Of a stretch of 64,000 bases of DNA, positions 1-7,598 are shown piece after piece (the first letter of the stretch is position 1; every line of letters begins with the position of its first letter). The stretch comes from JAUILA01 sp964563925. Its GTDB lineage: Bacteria > Bacteroidota > Bacteroidia > Cytophagales > Cyclobacteriaceae. The translations under genes were made by a program, and so were the position numbers. Under the pieces are notes generated by a model. It did not search any database and was not told the DNA's origin. It worked only from the letters and a program-made list of their open reading frames with translations. Location of the stretch: NCBI GenBank assembly GCA_964563925.1, contig CAZLZD010000006.1, forward strand, positions 1 through 64,000, written 5' to 3'.

Positions 1-1
1 C

Positions 2-505
2 CAGTTACTAGCCCTTAAGATAGAATCTGTGACACATACCAGGGAGGATGCTGAATTTGTCATTGATATAGGATTTATCCATTCACTTGAGGGCGATTCA
101 ACCCTAACCGGTTTTTATTATAAGGCTGACCTGGAAGACCTCGGCGATCTGTCCACCTACTACGGATATAATCACCTTGACGCCTCCGGGATGAAAATTG
201 TACAGGCGAAAATTTATCCTAAGCTGATGGAAAATTTGGAGGAAGTACGTTCCATTGATTCGTTCGGACTGCTCAGGAACGGCTACGGCTATGTGCGGGT
301 TCGGCATTTGCCTGACGATGAGCCTTCACCCTTTCTTTTTAATATCCTGGCCGAAAATGCCAGGCCCGAAACGGAGATCAGGCCCGGAGCAAATCCTGCC
401 TTCTTTCTTGAGAGGAACGGCGAACTGGCTTATGCCGTGATCAACGGTTTCCTGATCAACCTTGAGGAGGAATCATCAAAAGGACAGGGATTAATCATAC
501 GTTAA
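2..505 (+). CDS. Unrecognised protein, C-terminal part (5' end outside window)
   Basis: The reading frame is open from the window edge to a TAA at 503-505, so this is probably the C-terminal 167 residues of a longer protein. A GTG at 29 is the only start-like codon close to the edge and has no visible support. I do not recognise the family. The visible part looks like a soluble mixed alpha/beta domain rich in acidic and aromatic residues, with no membrane segment and no obvious catalytic motif. Its stop overlaps the ATG of the next gene by one base (TAATG), so it is probably translated together with the amidohydrolase and may belong to the same pathway. Function is unknown. Confidence 0.6.
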   Translation, partial: QLLALKIESVTHTREDAEFVIDIGFIHSLEGDSTLTGFYYKADLEDLGDLSTYYGYNHLDASGMKIVQAKIYPKLMENLEEVRSIDSFGLLRNGYGYVRVRHLPDDEPSPFLFNILAENARPETEIRPGANPAFFLERNGELAYAVINGFLINLEEESSKGQGLIIR

Positions 506-2232
506 TGAAGATATTGAAATTATTTACTGGCTGTTCCGAATTCTCCCTCCCTGAATTCCGGGAATCTTTAGTAAGGCGGACGGCAATCCGGACGAAATTA
601 TGGGTTGTTATCCTGGTTTCTGTACTCGGTTTATGTGGTGGTTGCAGTTCATATGATGTCATCATTCGTAACGGGACGATCTACGACGGGTCAGGCGACA
701 GCCCCTATGTGGCTGATGTGGGGATTAAGAAAGAGCGGATCAAAACAATTGGGAACCTGGAAGAGGAGAAGGGCCGGAAAGAGATAGACGCAACGGGCTA
801 TGCGGTGGCCCCGGGTTTTATCAACACACTAAGCTGGGCGGGAAGATCACTTTTCGCGGATGGCCGTTCCATGAGTGATTTAAAACAAGGAGTGACCATG
901 GAGGTTTTCGGAGAAGGATCATCACTCGGTCCGTTTGCGGAACCTTCACGCAGGTACGGCCGCAAGCTTTCAACCTTCGGAGATTATATGCAGCACCTGG
1001 AACGACGGGGGGTATCCACCAATGTGGCTTCCTTTGTCGGCGCCACAACCATACGCCAGCATGTGCTGGGGAATGACGATGTGGAAGCTTCAGTAGGTGA
1101 ACTGGCCAGGATGAAACAACTGGTGCGCCAATCCATGGAGGAGGGAGCACTGGGTGTGGGATCCTCATTGATTTATCCTCCGGGGTATTTTGCCGGGACC
1201 GGGGAGTTGATCGCGCTGGCATCTGCCGCAGGCGAATACGGGGGTATGTACATCAGTCATATGCGAAGCGAAAGTTTCGGACTGTTGGAGGCTGTGGACG
1301 AATTAATGACGATTGCCAGGGAGGCAGGCGTTCCTGCAGAGATCTATCACCTTAAGGCAGCCGGACCGGACAATTGGTACAAGCTGGACCAGGTAATTGA
1401 TAAAATTGATTCTGCTCAGCAAGCAGGCCTTCAGGTTACAGCAAACATGTATACCTATACCGGTGCCTCCACCGGACTGGGCGCATGTTTTCCTCCCTGG
1501 GTACAGGAAGGAACCGATGCAGACTGGGTAAAAAGGCTGAAGGATGATTCAGTTCGTTCGCGCGTTATTCGTGAAATCACTTCCGGAGAAAATGAATGGG
1601 AAAATTTCTACGCGGCCGCTGGTGATCCGGCGAATATCGTTGTCCTCGATTTTGATAAACCGGAGCTGCGCAGGTTTATTGGCAAGTCCCTTGCTGACAT
1701 AGCCGCTGCTTGGCAGGTGCCGCCTGCTGACGCACTGGTGGATCTTGTCATTGCCAATGAAGGGAATATTGGTGCAGTCTATTTTCTGATGTCAGAAGAA
1801 AATGTGAGAAAACAGCTGCAATTACCGTACATGACATTTTGTTCGGATGCCCGGTCAGTGGCGGCGGAAGGCAGCATATTACAGTCTTCCACACACCCGC
1901 GCACCTATGGTAACTTCTCCCGGCTACTGGGCAAGTACGTGAGGGAGGAAGGGGTGATTACACTTCCTGAAGCGGTACGTAAACTCACCTCAATGCCCGC
2001 AGAAAGATTCAGCCTTACGGATCGGGGAAAATTACAGGAGGGTTATTACGCCGATGTTGTTCTCTTTAATCCGGAGAATATTTCGGACAATGCTACCTTT
2101 GAGGACCCGCATCAGTATGCATCCGGCGTGGATTATGTACTCGTGAATGGCGTTTTTGTGCTTTTCGGAGGAGAACATACGGGAAAGACACCGGGAAAAT
2201 TTGTTAAAGGACCAGGATATAAATCAAACTAA
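505..2232 (+). CDS. Amidohydrolase, N-acyl-D-amino-acid deacylase (D-aminoacylase) family lipoprotein
   Basis: Predicted amidohydrolase-superfamily enzyme of 575 residues. The N-terminus has a basic stretch and a hydrophobic segment (about residues 30-43), then Cys47 followed by SS, which looks like a lipoprotein signal with an unusually long leader. The true start may therefore lie further in. The small beta domain begins YDVIIRNGTIYDGSG. The usual HxH metal motif after PGF is absent: the sequence reads PGFINTLSW (about 103-111). Other superfamily positions remain: Glu133 in EVFGEG where D-aminoacylases have Cys, His252 in SHMRSES, His282 in YHLK, and Asp448 in SDARS. Known D-aminoacylases release D-amino acids from N-acyl forms. 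This subfamily's substrate is not established. It overlaps the preceding gene by one base and is immediately followed by lysA. Confidence 0.75.
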   Translation: MKILKLFTGCSEFSLPEFRESLVRRTAIRTKLWVVILVSVLGLCGGCSSYDVIIRNGTIYDGSGDSPYVADVGIKKERIKTIGNLEEEKGRKEIDATGYAVAPGFINTLSWAGRSLFADGRSMSDLKQGVTMEVFGEGSSLGPFAEPSRRYGRKLSTFGDYMQHLERRGVSTNVASFVGATTIRQHVLGNDDVEASVGELARMKQLVRQSMEEGALGVGSSLIYPPGYFAGTGELIALASAAGEYGGMYISHMRSESFGLLEAVDELMTIAREAGVPAEIYHLKAAGPDNWYKLDQVIDKIDSAQQAGLQVTANMYTYTGASTGLGACFPPWVQEGTDADWVKRLKDDSVRSRVIREITSGENEWENFYAAAGDPANIVVLDFDKPELRRFIGKSLADIAAAWQVPPADALVDLVIANEGNIGAVYFLMSEENVRKQLQLPYMTFCSDARSVAAEGSILQSSTHPRTYGNFSRLLGKYVREEGVITLPEAVRKLTSMPAERFSLTDRGKLQEGYYADVVLFNPENISDNATFEDPHQYASGVDYVLVNGVFVLFGGEHTGKTPGKFVKGPGYKSN

Positions 2233-3384
2233 GTGGAAACACCGTTTTACTATTACGATACATCACTTCTGGAAGCTACCCTTGAGAGGATATCTTCATG
2301 CATCGCAGGCCACCCGTTTCATGTCCATTATGCCATGAAGGCAAATGCAGAAAAAAAACTACTGAAAATCATAAATACCTACGGATTCGGAGTTGATTGC
2401 GTAAGTGGAAACGAAATCTCCCTGGCCCTCGATAGTGGCATTCCGGCTGAGAGAATTGTGTTTGCCGGGGTGGGTAAAACTGATAAGGAAATCAGGACCG
2501 CCGTATCCCATAATGTCTACAATATAAATTGTGAATCCATTGAAGAATTACCGGTCATCAATGCGATTGCCGGTGAACTTGGGATGAAGACCCGGGTCTC
2601 CTTTCGACTGAACCCGAATATTGATGCCCGAACCCACCCGCACATCACTACGGGCAAGTCGATCAATAAATTCGGAATACCGGCAGGAGATTTATGGAGG
2701 GCCCTGGAAGAATTGGAGAATTATCCGCACGTGGATTTCAACGGGCTGCATTTTCATATTGGTTCCCAAATCCGTGACATGGAACCATTCGTGGAGTTGT
2801 GCCATGAGATAAATTCCCTTCAGCGCAAGCTGCAGGAGAAGGGATATACCCCTGCAAACCTGAATGTGGGGGGCGGACTTGGCATTGATTACGAAAACCC
2901 TGCATCAAACCCAATCCCTGATTTTGAAAGCTACTTCGGGGTATTTAAAGAGCATCTTGAGCTCCCTGAAGGCCAGCAGGTGCACTTCGAACTTGGGAGA
3001 TCAATAGTCGGTCAATGCGGATCACTCTTGACCAGGGTGTTGTTCGTTAAAGACACCCCGGGGAAAAAATTTGCTATCGTGGATGCCGGAATGAGCGATT
3101 TCATGCGCCCAGCACTTTATTCCTCGGTTCATCACATTGAGAATCTCACCTCATCCCTTCCCCTGGAGGTTTACGAAGTTGTCGGCCCGATTTGTGAAAG
3201 TACAGACAGCTTTGGTAATATTTCCATGCACCGTGTTCGCCGGGGAGATATCCTGCGAATATGGTCTACCGGGGCGTACGGGACCGTTCTGAGTTCCAGG
3301 TATAACCTGAGGGATAAAGCGGAGAATTACTATTCGGACGAAACGGATTTAAAGGAATTCCTGGACGTTGTAACGTATTCCTGA
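2233..3384 (+). CDS. lysA: Diaminopimelate decarboxylase
   Basis: Pyridoxal-phosphate enzyme of fold type III that decarboxylates meso-diaminopimelate to L-lysine (EC 4.1.1.20), the last step of lysine synthesis. The PLP lysine is Lys37 in the motif HYAMKAN. Further family motifs are VDCVSGNEI, the HIGSQI segment, the phosphate-binding NVGGGLGIDY, ELGRSIVG, and GPICESTD with the active-site Cys. The C-terminal YG..LSSRYN segment is also present. The length of 383 residues is normal. The start is a GTG directly after the TAA of the amidohydrolase gene, so the two are surely co-transcribed. Pairing lysA with a D-amino-acid amidohydrolase and, across the gap, a dipeptide epimerase suggests it may also process diaminopimelate released from murein peptides. 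That is inference. Confidence 0.92.
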   Translation: METPFYYYDTSLLEATLERISSCIAGHPFHVHYAMKANAEKKLLKIINTYGFGVDCVSGNEISLALDSGIPAERIVFAGVGKTDKEIRTAVSHNVYNINCESIEELPVINAIAGELGMKTRVSFRLNPNIDARTHPHITTGKSINKFGIPAGDLWRALEELENYPHVDFNGLHFHIGSQIRDMEPFVELCHEINSLQRKLQEKGYTPANLNVGGGLGIDYENPASNPIPDFESYFGVFKEHLELPEGQQVHFELGRSIVGQCGSLLTRVLFVKDTPGKKFAIVDAGMSDFMRPALYSSVHHIENLTSSLPLEVYEVVGPICESTDSFGNISMHRVRRGDILRIWSTGAYGTVLSSRYNLRDKAENYYSDETDLKEFLDVVTYS

Positions 3385-3413
3385 AGCCGGCCCGTGGAAC
3401 AGTTAGCTAAGGA

Positions 3414-3513
3414 NNNNNNNNNNNNNNNNNNNNNNNNNNNNNNNNNNNNNNNNNNNNNNNNNNNNNNNNNNNNNNNNNNNNNNNNNNNNNNNNNNNNNNN
3501 NNNNNNNNNNNNN
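3414..3513. other. Assembly gap (100 N)
   Basis: A run of exactly 100 N, the usual placeholder for a gap of unknown size. It lies between the stop of lysA and the terminator of the minus-strand epimerase operon. Any gene in the missing sequence is invisible here. The flanks (3385-3413 and 3514-3553) show no convincing coding sequence. Confidence 0.97.
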
Positions 3514-3553
3514 TTCCTGGAGGGCGTGTTTTTTCTGCGAGCCGGATCACTTA

Positions 3554-3588
3554 TAAAAAAACCCGGCGAAAAACCACTTTCGCCGGGT
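3554..3588 (-). terminator. Rho-independent terminator of the susCD-epimerase operon
   Basis: A perfect 11-bp inverted repeat, ACCCGGCGAAA at 3561-3571 and its complement at 3578-3588, with a 6-nt loop. On the minus strand it is followed by a run of seven T (A-run at 3554-3560). It lies about 50 bases past the stop of the dipeptide epimerase gene and closes the long minus-strand operon. Confidence 0.9.
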
Positions 3589-3639
3589 ACCACTATTCAA
3601 CCTAAACATTTACATTCTGAAGGATTAGAGGCGGCATAA

Positions 3640-4737
3640 TTACGTGCTTTTTACATCCTGGATATTTTCTTCAATTAGTGAGACACCCAGTCCCGGCGAA
3701 TCAGTTACCTTCATATAGCCATTGTCGATTGTAAAGCCACCACTTACACAGTCGGTTTCCAGGTCGAGGCTTCCATCCAGGTCAAGATATTTGGTCATTG
3801 GGGACGATAAGGATGCGTGTAGTGCGGCTGTGATGCTCACCGCGCTTTCATCGTTGCATCCCCACATTAATTCCGTGGCGGAATACTGAGCCACAGTGGC
3901 TATTTCAAGTCCGGGATACACCCCTCCCGATTTCATCAGCTTAATATTGAAAATGCCACAGGCGGCCGGTGCATCGGCCAGGCGGAATGCGTCATAGGGA
4001 GACTTCACACTTTCGTCTGCCGCAATGATTCGCTTAATTTCTTCAGGCAATGATTTAAGTAAACTGACTTCATCGGCCGGTACCGGCTGTTCAATGAGCT
4101 CCACCTTCATATGGCTGGTTTCCTTATAGAATTTTTCCAGGCCGGCCCGGTCGTACCCCTGGTTGGCATCCACCCGTACCAGGATACGGTCACCAAATTC
4201 TTCGTGAAGTCTCGCGATTCGTTCTACGTCGACTTCCACGGAATGACCTGTTTTAACCTTCATTACATTAAATCCAAGTCCGACATATTCACGGACATCA
4301 TCCAGTGTTTCCTCCACTCCCTTGATGCCTATGGTGACGGAAGTAGGCAGGGTTTGTATTGACTGGCCAAGAAAACGTACTAACGGAACCCTAAGATATT
4401 TGGTGAATGCATCATGCAGGGCAATGTCTACGGCCGCCCTCGCCGCCGGTGTTTTCGGCATGTTCTTCTGAACCTCCTTGAGTAAGGTATGGAATTCCCT
4501 GATATCCCGGCCCAGCAGAAAATCGAGCTTAGATCCCGATACAGCATTCTCAGTGTCTTCAATGGATTCTCCCACAACCTGCTGACTGGGGTTTCCTGCG
4601 CCGATGCCATAGAGGCCTTCCTCCAGTTCGAGGTGTACGAAAACCGCTGCCACGTCACTGACTGTTTTAAAGGCAATGGTGTAGGGGCGCTTGTTTCCAA
4701 GGTCTTTCTTCCAGGTAGATATTTTCTTAATTTTCAT
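3640..4737 (-). CDS. Dipeptide epimerase (L-Ala-D/L-Glu epimerase-like, enolase superfamily)
   Basis: Enolase-superfamily enzyme of 365 residues. The muconate-lactonizing subgroup signature is complete: the KxK pair Lys160/Lys162, metal ligands Asp190, Glu216 and Asp241, and the opposite acid/base Lys266. A DLD motif (Asp319-Asp321) near the C-terminus matches the position where L-Ala-D/L-Glu epimerases hold the free amino group of the dipeptide. This favours epimerisation of L-Ala-D-Glu from murein to L-Ala-L-Glu. A second possibility is racemisation of N-acetyl-D-Glu, as described for DgcA of marine Proteobacteria, because the upstream gene is a DUF1611 (DgcN-type) protein. Its start lies 11 bases inside that gene's 3' end, so translation is coupled. 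It is the last gene of the operon. Confidence 0.87.
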   Translation of the reverse strand: MKIKKISTWKKDLGNKRPYTIAFKTVSDVAAVFVHLELEEGLYGIGAGNPSQQVVGESIEDTENAVSGSKLDFLLGRDIREFHTLLKEVQKNMPKTPAARAAVDIALHDAFTKYLRVPLVRFLGQSIQTLPTSVTIGIKGVEETLDDVREYVGLGFNVMKVKTGHSVEVDVERIARLHEEFGDRILVRVDANQGYDRAGLEKFYKETSHMKVELIEQPVPADEVSLLKSLPEEIKRIIAADESVKSPYDAFRLADAPAACGIFNIKLMKSGGVYPGLEIATVAQYSATELMWGCNDESAVSITAALHASLSSPMTKYLDLDGSLDLETDCVSGGFTIDNGYMKVTDSPGLGVSLIEENIQDVKST

Positions 4738-5827
4738 GTGTACTCGGGATCAACTTTTCCTTTACAATTTTTACTAATTCTTCCATGCCGTCTTCGATCG
4801 GGTACACCACCGGCAGACCCGATGATACGTGAAGTGATTTGCGGATGACCGGCAGAAGGTCGCGGTCTACGCCCGACGAATTCAACGTGATCGCCCAGGT
4901 CGGGGCACCCAGCAGACCAATAAGGTGAATTTCATCGGCGGGATCCGGGATATTGGCCGGGTAGTATTCGAGATGCAGGAATTTGGTGCGTAGCGGGTGA
5001 TGCTGGAGAATGACCCCGTCAAGTTTACCCGATATAATGAATTCACTGCCGCAAGGCCCGCCGGGATTTCGTAAGCTGGCCTGCCCTTCGATCAGGATCA
5101 CATCCGGCTTAAGGTCTTCCCAACAACTGTAAATGGCATGTTCGAGTTCTCCCGGAATGAAGTCATTCGGGGTGGCATCAAAAATGAACCCATGGTTGAT
5201 GCCCTGTAGCCACCCGGTCTGTCCGGTATAAATCATCGCCGCATTGACACCTGCTTCCTGCAGTGCGTTCATCAGTAATTTGGCCGTGGTACGTTTGCCG
5301 AGCCCGCAATCCGTACCCAATACACCTATTTTGAGTGCTTTCACCTCGTCAATCTTCCCTTTCCAGAAGTGAAGCTGATTGAACGGCTTGGATTTCCGTA
5401 TGTCATAGATTTTTGAACCGGACTGTTCCATTATCTCCTGGAAAGCCGGGATTTCGGACAGCGGCTGATGGAGACCGTTAATTACGTTCATCCCTGCCTT
5501 CAGTACTTCCTCGATGGTCGGGTACAGGCTTTCCGGCAGGATTCCCCCCTTGGTAGCCATACCGATGATGGCATAATCCGGCGTCCCGATTGCTTCCTTC
5601 AGTTCTGAGAAGGTTGCCATCACGGGAATATTCTTATGTACGCCGTGCAATACTTCTCCGGCATCCTTTCCGGCTGCTTTCGTATCAATTACACCCATGA
5701 TCCTGAACCGTGAAGAATCACGAATCAGTCCGTGGGCGGTTTTGGCATGCACCGTTTCCAACAGGTCTCCGGTGATGATACAGGCACTACCTTTAAGCCC
5801 CTGCATCTCTGTATATGATATTGTCAT
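4727..5827 (-). CDS. DUF1611 family P-loop protein, DgcN-type (candidate D-glutamate N-acetyltransferase)
   Basis: A 366-residue DUF1611 protein with an N-terminal Rossmann-like part (about 1-155) and a C-terminal P-loop-type domain. The nucleotide-binding loop is GTDCGLGKRTT (171-181), followed by the conserved segments YTGQTGW and LIEGQASLRNPGG. Family members in marine Proteobacteria, named DgcN, were reported to N-acetylate D-glutamate before racemisation by an enolase-type partner. Here too the next gene, overlapping by 11 bases, is an enolase-superfamily epimerase. The gene follows the serine hydrolase after a 21-base gap. Family assignment is firm. The D-Glu acetyltransferase role is inferred from family and context only. 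Confidence 0.82.
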   Translation of the reverse strand: MTISYTEMQGLKGSACIITGDLLETVHAKTAHGLIRDSSRFRIMGVIDTKAAGKDAGEVLHGVHKNIPVMATFSELKEAIGTPDYAIIGMATKGGILPESLYPTIEEVLKAGMNVINGLHQPLSEIPAFQEIMEQSGSKIYDIRKSKPFNQLHFWKGKIDEVKALKIGVLGTDCGLGKRTTAKLLMNALQEAGVNAAMIYTGQTGWLQGINHGFIFDATPNDFIPGELEHAIYSCWEDLKPDVILIEGQASLRNPGGPCGSEFIISGKLDGVILQHHPLRTKFLHLEYYPANIPDPADEIHLIGLLGAPTWAITLNSSGVDRDLLPVIRKSLHVSSGLPVVYPIEDGMEELVKIVKEKLIPSTHEN

Positions 5828-5848
5828 ATCTTATTTCAATGTTCTTTG

Positions 5849-7108
5849 CTACTTTTTCTTGTCATATTCTACCTCAAACCGGGATAAATCCGGACTGTTT
5901 CCCCGCGTTCTTTGTAACTCGTACTGGTAAACCAGCCTCCCCAGGTTTTTAAGAAACGGGAAAGCTGTTTCTTCGTATTCATACTCCCCGTCATTGTATA
6001 TCCGGTTCTTATTGGTATGAATCACGGCACTCAGGAGAAACTCCACATTATTCTCCAGGTCAATGATGTAGGCATTGTCGATGGCAAAACCATAGGCAAG
6101 GCCGATTTTATTGTAAATCCTGATGTGATCCGGTATGGTCACCCCTTTCTCACTTCCATACATCAGAAATTTACCGTAGGCATCGTAATATTCAGGGCCC
6201 GGATAGTCAGGGTATGCCGTCTCCCCGGGCAGTTGAGACATGTACTGGTAGAGGAAATCCAATTGCTCAGGCGTCAGCGAAAAGCGGGATTTCTCACCCG
6301 TATATTCGGGGAACAACACGGCGCGAAGCATGCGCTGCATCTCGTCCAGGGGGAAGAAATTCTTACCGGAAAAGTCCATCGGCTCCTTTACCAGGTCCCC
6401 GTCCCGGATGTATCCCTTACCCCGTTGTACACGTCCTTTCAGATTCAGGTCGCCGGTATAATATTGCATGGGCTGGTCGAAAAGAACCTTACCGGTGCCA
6501 TCTTCAAAGCGTACCGGGTTGGTATGACGGTTTTCCTCCTCACTGAGCGGGATTGACAGCCTGTGAATAATACGGGTATCGGTATATCCCTTTTCCTTTA
6601 ATTTTCGGAGAATGTAATCCTGTCCCAGGAATTCATACAACCGGTTGTAGGCATCATTATCACTCACCACAAAAATTTTGCGGATATAATGAGCTACAGA
6701 AGGCATTCCCGAGTCAGAAGTCGGGTCCCGGCTGACGGAAGTCTGACCGGAGTAAGCGCTGTCGGTCAGCATAAACAATTGCCTGGCGAGGCCAAGCTCA
6801 TTCAGCCGTTCCAGGGCCAGGAAGGCTACCGGCATTTTTACCGTGCTGGCCGGATAGAAATACCTGTTGCTGTCCACGTTATAATAGTGGGAGGTAAATG
6901 AAGGCTGGTTGGCCTCATCCCGGTCAATCTGCGTATATATGATCTGTACCTCATACCGGTCCTTCTTTTTCAGGATCTTCCTGAAACTTGCCGGTTCCTG
7001 TTTCATCAGGTTTTCCAGCAGGTCAGTTGTTCCGGAACTGGTCTGGGCAGAACTTATAGAGCATAAGGTTCCCATTAGCAAAAGGATTGCCGTAAATCTT
7101 TTCCCCAT
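5849..7108 (-). CDS. Periplasmic serine hydrolase, class A beta-lactamase-like
   Basis: A 419-residue exported protein with a clear signal peptide (about residues 1-21, ending SSAQ). It carries the three motifs of penicillin-interacting serine hydrolases: SxxK as Ser88-Thr-Val-Lys91, SDN at 149-151, and KIG (334-336) in place of the usual KTG. At about 420 residues it is longer than true class A beta-lactamases (about 290), with an insertion between the SDN and KIG regions. The beta-lactamase general-base Glu could not be placed. It may act on murein or D-amino-acid peptides in the periplasm rather than on antibiotics, which fits its place between susCD and the epimerase. A beta-lactamase role cannot be excluded from sequence. 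Confidence 0.78.
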   Translation of the reverse strand: MGKRFTAILLLMGTLCSISSAQTSSGTTDLLENLMKQEPASFRKILKKKDRYEVQIIYTQIDRDEANQPSFTSHYYNVDSNRYFYPASTVKMPVAFLALERLNELGLARQLFMLTDSAYSGQTSVSRDPTSDSGMPSVAHYIRKIFVVSDNDAYNRLYEFLGQDYILRKLKEKGYTDTRIIHRLSIPLSEEENRHTNPVRFEDGTGKVLFDQPMQYYTGDLNLKGRVQRGKGYIRDGDLVKEPMDFSGKNFFPLDEMQRMLRAVLFPEYTGEKSRFSLTPEQLDFLYQYMSQLPGETAYPDYPGPEYYDAYGKFLMYGSEKGVTIPDHIRIYNKIGLAYGFAIDNAYIIDLENNVEFLLSAVIHTNKNRIYNDGEYEYEETAFPFLKNLGRLVYQYELQRTRGNSPDLSRFEVEYDKKK

Positions 7109-7125
7109 CTGAATTTACGAATAAA

Positions 7126-7153
7126 GGGGGCTGGCCTTTCGGCCAGCTTCCCC
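7126..7153 (-). other. Strong hairpin inside the susCD operon
   Basis: GCTGGCC (7130-7136) and GGCCAGC (7141-7147) form a 7-bp stem with a TTTC loop. The stem is extended by GGGG (7126-7129) against CCCC (7150-7153) across a TT bulge. It lies in the 51-base gap between the small lipoprotein gene and the serine hydrolase. On the transcribed strand only three T follow, so it looks less like a full terminator than a leaky terminator or an mRNA-stabilising stem. Confidence 0.6.
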
Positions 7154-7159
7154 TATGAA

Positions 7160-7579
7160 TTATTGTACATCGATACCTGCCGTCTCCACCTGGGGATATT
7201 CCAGGTTTGAACGGAATTCACCGATAAATGTGATGGATTCTCCGGCTGCATCTCCGGGCACGGTATACGTGTAAGTCAGGGTGCGCTCACCGGTTGAGGC
7301 ACTGGATTCATTAAATGTTTCCAGTGTGGTCTGGCTGCCGTCGCGGTCTGCGATCAGGGTTACCGACTGGGCCGGATCCTCGCTGTAATTCACGTAATAT
7401 AAGGTAACCGTAACATTCTCACCCGCCGCCGGTTCGTCGTTGGAAACCGACACATTGGCGATGGTCACGTAACTCCTCCCCACAATATCATAGTCAGGGG
7501 TAGGGTCATTCTCGTCACAACTGCTGATAAAAGGAATCAGTATCAACAGGCTTAAAAGGATTTTTATATGATTCTTCAT
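7160..7579 (-). CDS. Small SusCD-associated surface lipoprotein
   Basis: A 139-residue lipoprotein. The signal peptide ends at a good lipobox, FISSC, with Cys21 followed by DENDPTPD. Acidic residues right after the Cys resemble the export signal of surface lipoproteins in Bacteroidota. The rest looks like a single beta-sandwich domain of the CARDB/Ig type: VTIANVSVSNDEPAAGENVTV is followed by alternating hydrophobic strands. It sits 19 bases after susD and is probably an accessory binding or structural protein of the SusCD complex. I do not recognise a named family, and the ligand is unknown. Confidence 0.8.
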   Translation of the reverse strand: MKNHIKILLSLLILIPFISSCDENDPTPDYDIVGRSYVTIANVSVSNDEPAAGENVTVTLYYVNYSEDPAQSVTLIADRDGSQTTLETFNESSASTGERTLTYTYTVPGDAAGESITFIGEFRSNLEYPQVETAGIDVQ

Positions 7580-7598
7580 GGTCTTTTTCTCTTATTGA

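Noticed and set aside
3394..3639. Plus-strand frame across the first N gap.
   Set aside because: It runs through unknown bases and then through a strong minus-strand terminator hairpin; no domain.
5849..7108. Antibiotic-resistance beta-lactamase.
   Set aside because: Motifs SxxK and SDN are present but KTG is KIG, the protein is about 130 residues too long and the operon context is peptide catabolism; resistance is not supported.
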